From SKPH01 sp051748565 (GTDB taxonomy: Bacteria > Bacillota > Dethiobacteria > DTU022): a stretch of 6,558 nt of DNA. Made by a program: the position numbers and the translations under genes. Under the pieces are notes generated by a model. It ran no database searches. It was not told the DNA's origin and saw only the letters and a list, made by a program, of their open reading frames with translations. The stretch covers positions 1 through 6,558 of the forward strand of contig JBNJHN010000081.1 in NCBI GenBank assembly GCA_051748565.1, written 5' to 3'. The first letter of the stretch is position 1. Each line of letters opens with the position of its first letter. This document shows, one piece after another, positions 5,011 through 6,558 of this stretch.

Positions 5011-6480
5011 CTAAATGCTTTGCTTGCTCTTTGCCAGATCGGTTGTTGCCCGGTCGAGAATCTCATCCAGTTTGACCTGGATAGGCTCTTGAAGGTTATT
5101 TTGGAGTGGTGCGGCAAGGATCTCCTCAACTCTTTCACGGGCCCGGGCGTAAATATCAGTGCTGCCATGCTCCCGCATCTCATCAAAGCTGCTGCGATCC
5201 TGGAGAAGGGGCTGATAAAATTCCGGGCCGCGGCAAAGGCGGAAAGTGCTTTCTGCGTCTAAAAAATGTCCACCGGGTCCTACCCTAAGCAGATCGTCAA
5301 AGAGGTTCTTTCCTTCCGAGAAGTCAATTCCGGCAGCAAGGCGGCGGCAGCGGCGGGCGATCTCTTCATCAACAATGATCTGCTCCAGGACCAACATCTG
5401 GCTGGTTTCAATCTCACCGATACCGTTGATCAGATCCACCCCGGCCAGGACCAGAGGTAGGGTGGTAAGCATTTTCTCCATGATCGCTTCAGGCCCGGGG
5501 TAACGGGCATCGGAGAGACAGCCAGCCTGGGTGTTGGGCAGATCGTAGTGGCGGGCCATTTCGCCCAGGGCTGCGGTTTGAATGACCATTTCCGGAGTTC
5601 CTTCCAGAAATGTACCGGTTTTAAAGTCCATCGTACCCGAGGCGGCGCCGTAAATCTGGGGGGAGCCGGGCCGGGCTGCCTGGAAGAGCACCAGGGCCGA
5701 GAGGGCCTCGGCGTTGGCCAGGCAGATATTGGAGAAAAGTCCGGCAGGTCCGGTTGAGCCGCAGGAGGGCATGGGTAAAATTAAGACCGGCACCTCGTAA
5801 GCCAGCAGATCCAGGCAGGCCTCGCTCATCGGACCTTCATGGGTAAGCGGTGCAACGGGGCAGTAGCAGACTGAGCAGATCTTCCTCTCCTTAACCGCTT
5901 CGGTGCTGCCGAGGATACACTTCATGGCCTCGATCAGAAAAGGCACCTCTTCAGGGCGATGCAGTTCATGCTGAACGTGCTTTGCGCTGTATTTCAGGGC
6001 GGTCAGGAATTCACAGAGCACCCGCGAAGCTTTAGGGGCATTGGATGCGACAACCGGGGGCCAGTTGATCATCCCGAGCTTAATGGTATTAAAAATCCTT
6101 GAGCCCAGTTCTATATCTTTGATTGTGCCGTAGCGCCGCTGGCCGTTCTCGAAATCGAGGGCAAAAGTGGCTGTGCCGTCGAGCGTATAGGCGGTAAAGG
6201 GCGAGGGTAGAGCAAAATCAAAGTCACTGTTAGGGGCGCCAAGCGTAAATTTCCGCGGGGCCGTTTTTAAGGCTTGATCAACCATAGTATGATCGATGCG
6301 GGCAATAGAGTTTTGCTGATCGATTTTTACCCCGGCCTGCTCGAGCAGCTTGAGGGCTTTCTTACTGTGAAACCTGATCCCCACTTCAGATAAAATGCGC
6401 AGGCTTTCTGTGTGGATCTTATGCCTGTTTTCTGCAGACAAAAAGTTAAATTGCAAGTAATTACGCCCTTTCCCGGTCAT
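5011..6480 (-). CDS. MttB-superfamily (trimethylamine methyltransferase-like) protein without pyrrolysine
   Basis: This 489-residue protein belongs to the MttB superfamily, TIM-barrel enzymes that move a methyl group from quaternary or tertiary amines to a corrinoid protein. Known pyrrolysine-free members demethylate glycine betaine, proline betaine, carnitine or related compounds. Family signatures include FNFLSAENRHKIH (11-23), ILSEVGIRFHSKKAL (29-43), CPVAPLTHEG (207-216), LPMPSCGSTGPAGL (235-248), IYGAASGTMDFKTG (276-289), GTPEMVIQTAALGEMARHYD (294-313) and the C-terminal segment YQPLLQDRSSFDEM (422-435). The frame has no internal amber codon; by my recollection of the MttB alignment the pyrrolysine position falls in INGIGEIETSQM (351-362), at or next to T359. 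The stop is TAG. ATG 6480 is the only ATG near the expected N-terminus, and the frame closes at 6532-6534; no clear Shine-Dalgarno precedes it. No corrinoid protein or activase gene is visible. The substrate is unknown. Confidence 0.93.
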   Translation of the reverse strand: MTGKGRNYLQFNFLSAENRHKIHTESLRILSEVGIRFHSKKALKLLEQAGVKIDQQNSIARIDHTMVDQALKTAPRKFTLGAPNSDFDFALPSPFTAYTLDGTATFALDFENGQRRYGTIKDIELGSRIFNTIKLGMINWPPVVASNAPKASRVLCEFLTALKYSAKHVQHELHRPEEVPFLIEAMKCILGSTEAVKERKICSVCYCPVAPLTHEGPMSEACLDLLAYEVPVLILPMPSCGSTGPAGLFSNICLANAEALSALVLFQAARPGSPQIYGAASGTMDFKTGTFLEGTPEMVIQTAALGEMARHYDLPNTQAGCLSDARYPGPEAIMEKMLTTLPLVLAGVDLINGIGEIETSQMLVLEQIIVDEEIARRCRRLAAGIDFSEGKNLFDDLLRVGPGGHFLDAESTFRLCRGPEFYQPLLQDRSSFDEMREHGSTDIYARARERVEEILAAPLQNNLQEPIQVKLDEILDRATTDLAKSKQSI

Positions 6481-6558
6481 GTTTGGTGCAGCGTTGGAAC
6501 AGGTGAATTTACAGCTAGATATTAAACAATATTAACCCTGTTTCCTGCCGGGGAAAGA
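6481..6558. other. Upstream region of the MttB-like gene, right window edge
   Basis: These 78 bases hold no coding sequence I can support. On the minus strand an AT-rich stretch (about 6505-6536) contains TTGTTT and TAATAT elements, but no pair of hexamers has a proper 16-18 base spacing, so I do not call a promoter. No AGGAGG-like site lies within 15 bases of the ATG at 6480. Confidence 0.4.

Noticed and set aside
5011..5013. The TAG stop of the MttB-like gene as a pyrrolysine codon with read-through
   Set aside because: Pyrrolysine in MttB lies well inside the protein, and the normal C-terminal family region is already complete before this codon. Read-through would add only PFYYPDPGDREGV before a TAA. 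No pyl genes are visible.
4911..5186. 91-codon minus-strand frame whose TAA overlaps the flavodoxin ATG (TAATG)
   Set aside because: Most of it lies out of frame inside the conserved methyltransferase coding region and its composition is arginine- and serine-rich without recognisable domains. The stop/start overlap is probably chance.
4792..5262. 156-codon plus-strand frame across the flavodoxin and methyltransferase genes
   Set aside because: It is antisense to two well-conserved genes and has no family features; it is a shadow frame.

Overview
No organism is named with the sequence. Strong AGGAGG-type ribosome binding sites ahead of most genes, a family of trimethylamine methyltransferase-like (MttB) proteins without pyrrolysine, and a membrane-anchored protein with a bacterial SH3 domain together suggest an anaerobic Gram-positive bacterium, most likely a clostridial Firmicute. 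This is an inference from gene content and is not proven. I see no rRNA, tRNA, CRISPR array, transposase or insertion sequence.

Layout. Left edge (1-458, minus strand): the first 152 codons of carB, the large subunit of carbamoyl-phosphate synthetase, with its own promoter. Then a 352-base AT-rich non-coding gap (459-810) holding the carB promoter, a large imperfect inverted repeat, a 10-bp palindrome and the promoter/operator of the next unit. Next, on the plus strand (811-2293), is a two-gene AbiE-type (type IV) toxin-antitoxin module: AbiEi antitoxin/repressor, then AbiEii nucleotidyltransferase toxin, with a 20-base overlap. Then comes a membrane-anchored protein with a C-terminal SH3b domain (2433-3389, plus). 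A GC-rich stem-loop at 3400-3420 separates it from three minus-strand genes. In transcription order these are an MttB-superfamily methyltransferase (6480-5011), a short WrbA-like flavodoxin (4911-4435) and an ARH3-like ADP-ribosylglycohydrolase (4371-3433).

How the parts work together. The AbiE pair looks intact and self-regulated: the promoter -10 box lies inside an inverted repeat that ends about where transcription would start. The module is visibly more AT-rich than carB on its left and the methyltransferase cluster on its right, which fits acquisition by transfer next to carB. The three minus-strand genes may be one transcription unit (gaps of 99 and 63 bases, no convincing internal promoter). 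A shared pathway is possible, with the methyltransferase feeding a corrinoid protein and the flavodoxin acting in electron transfer, but no corrinoid protein gene is in the window.

I did not find a clearly new system. The points most worth a second look are the orphan MttB-like gene with its flavodoxin and ADP-ribosylglycohydrolase neighbours, the compact AbiE promoter/operator, the unexplained inverted repeat at 616-673, and carB standing without carA directly upstream.
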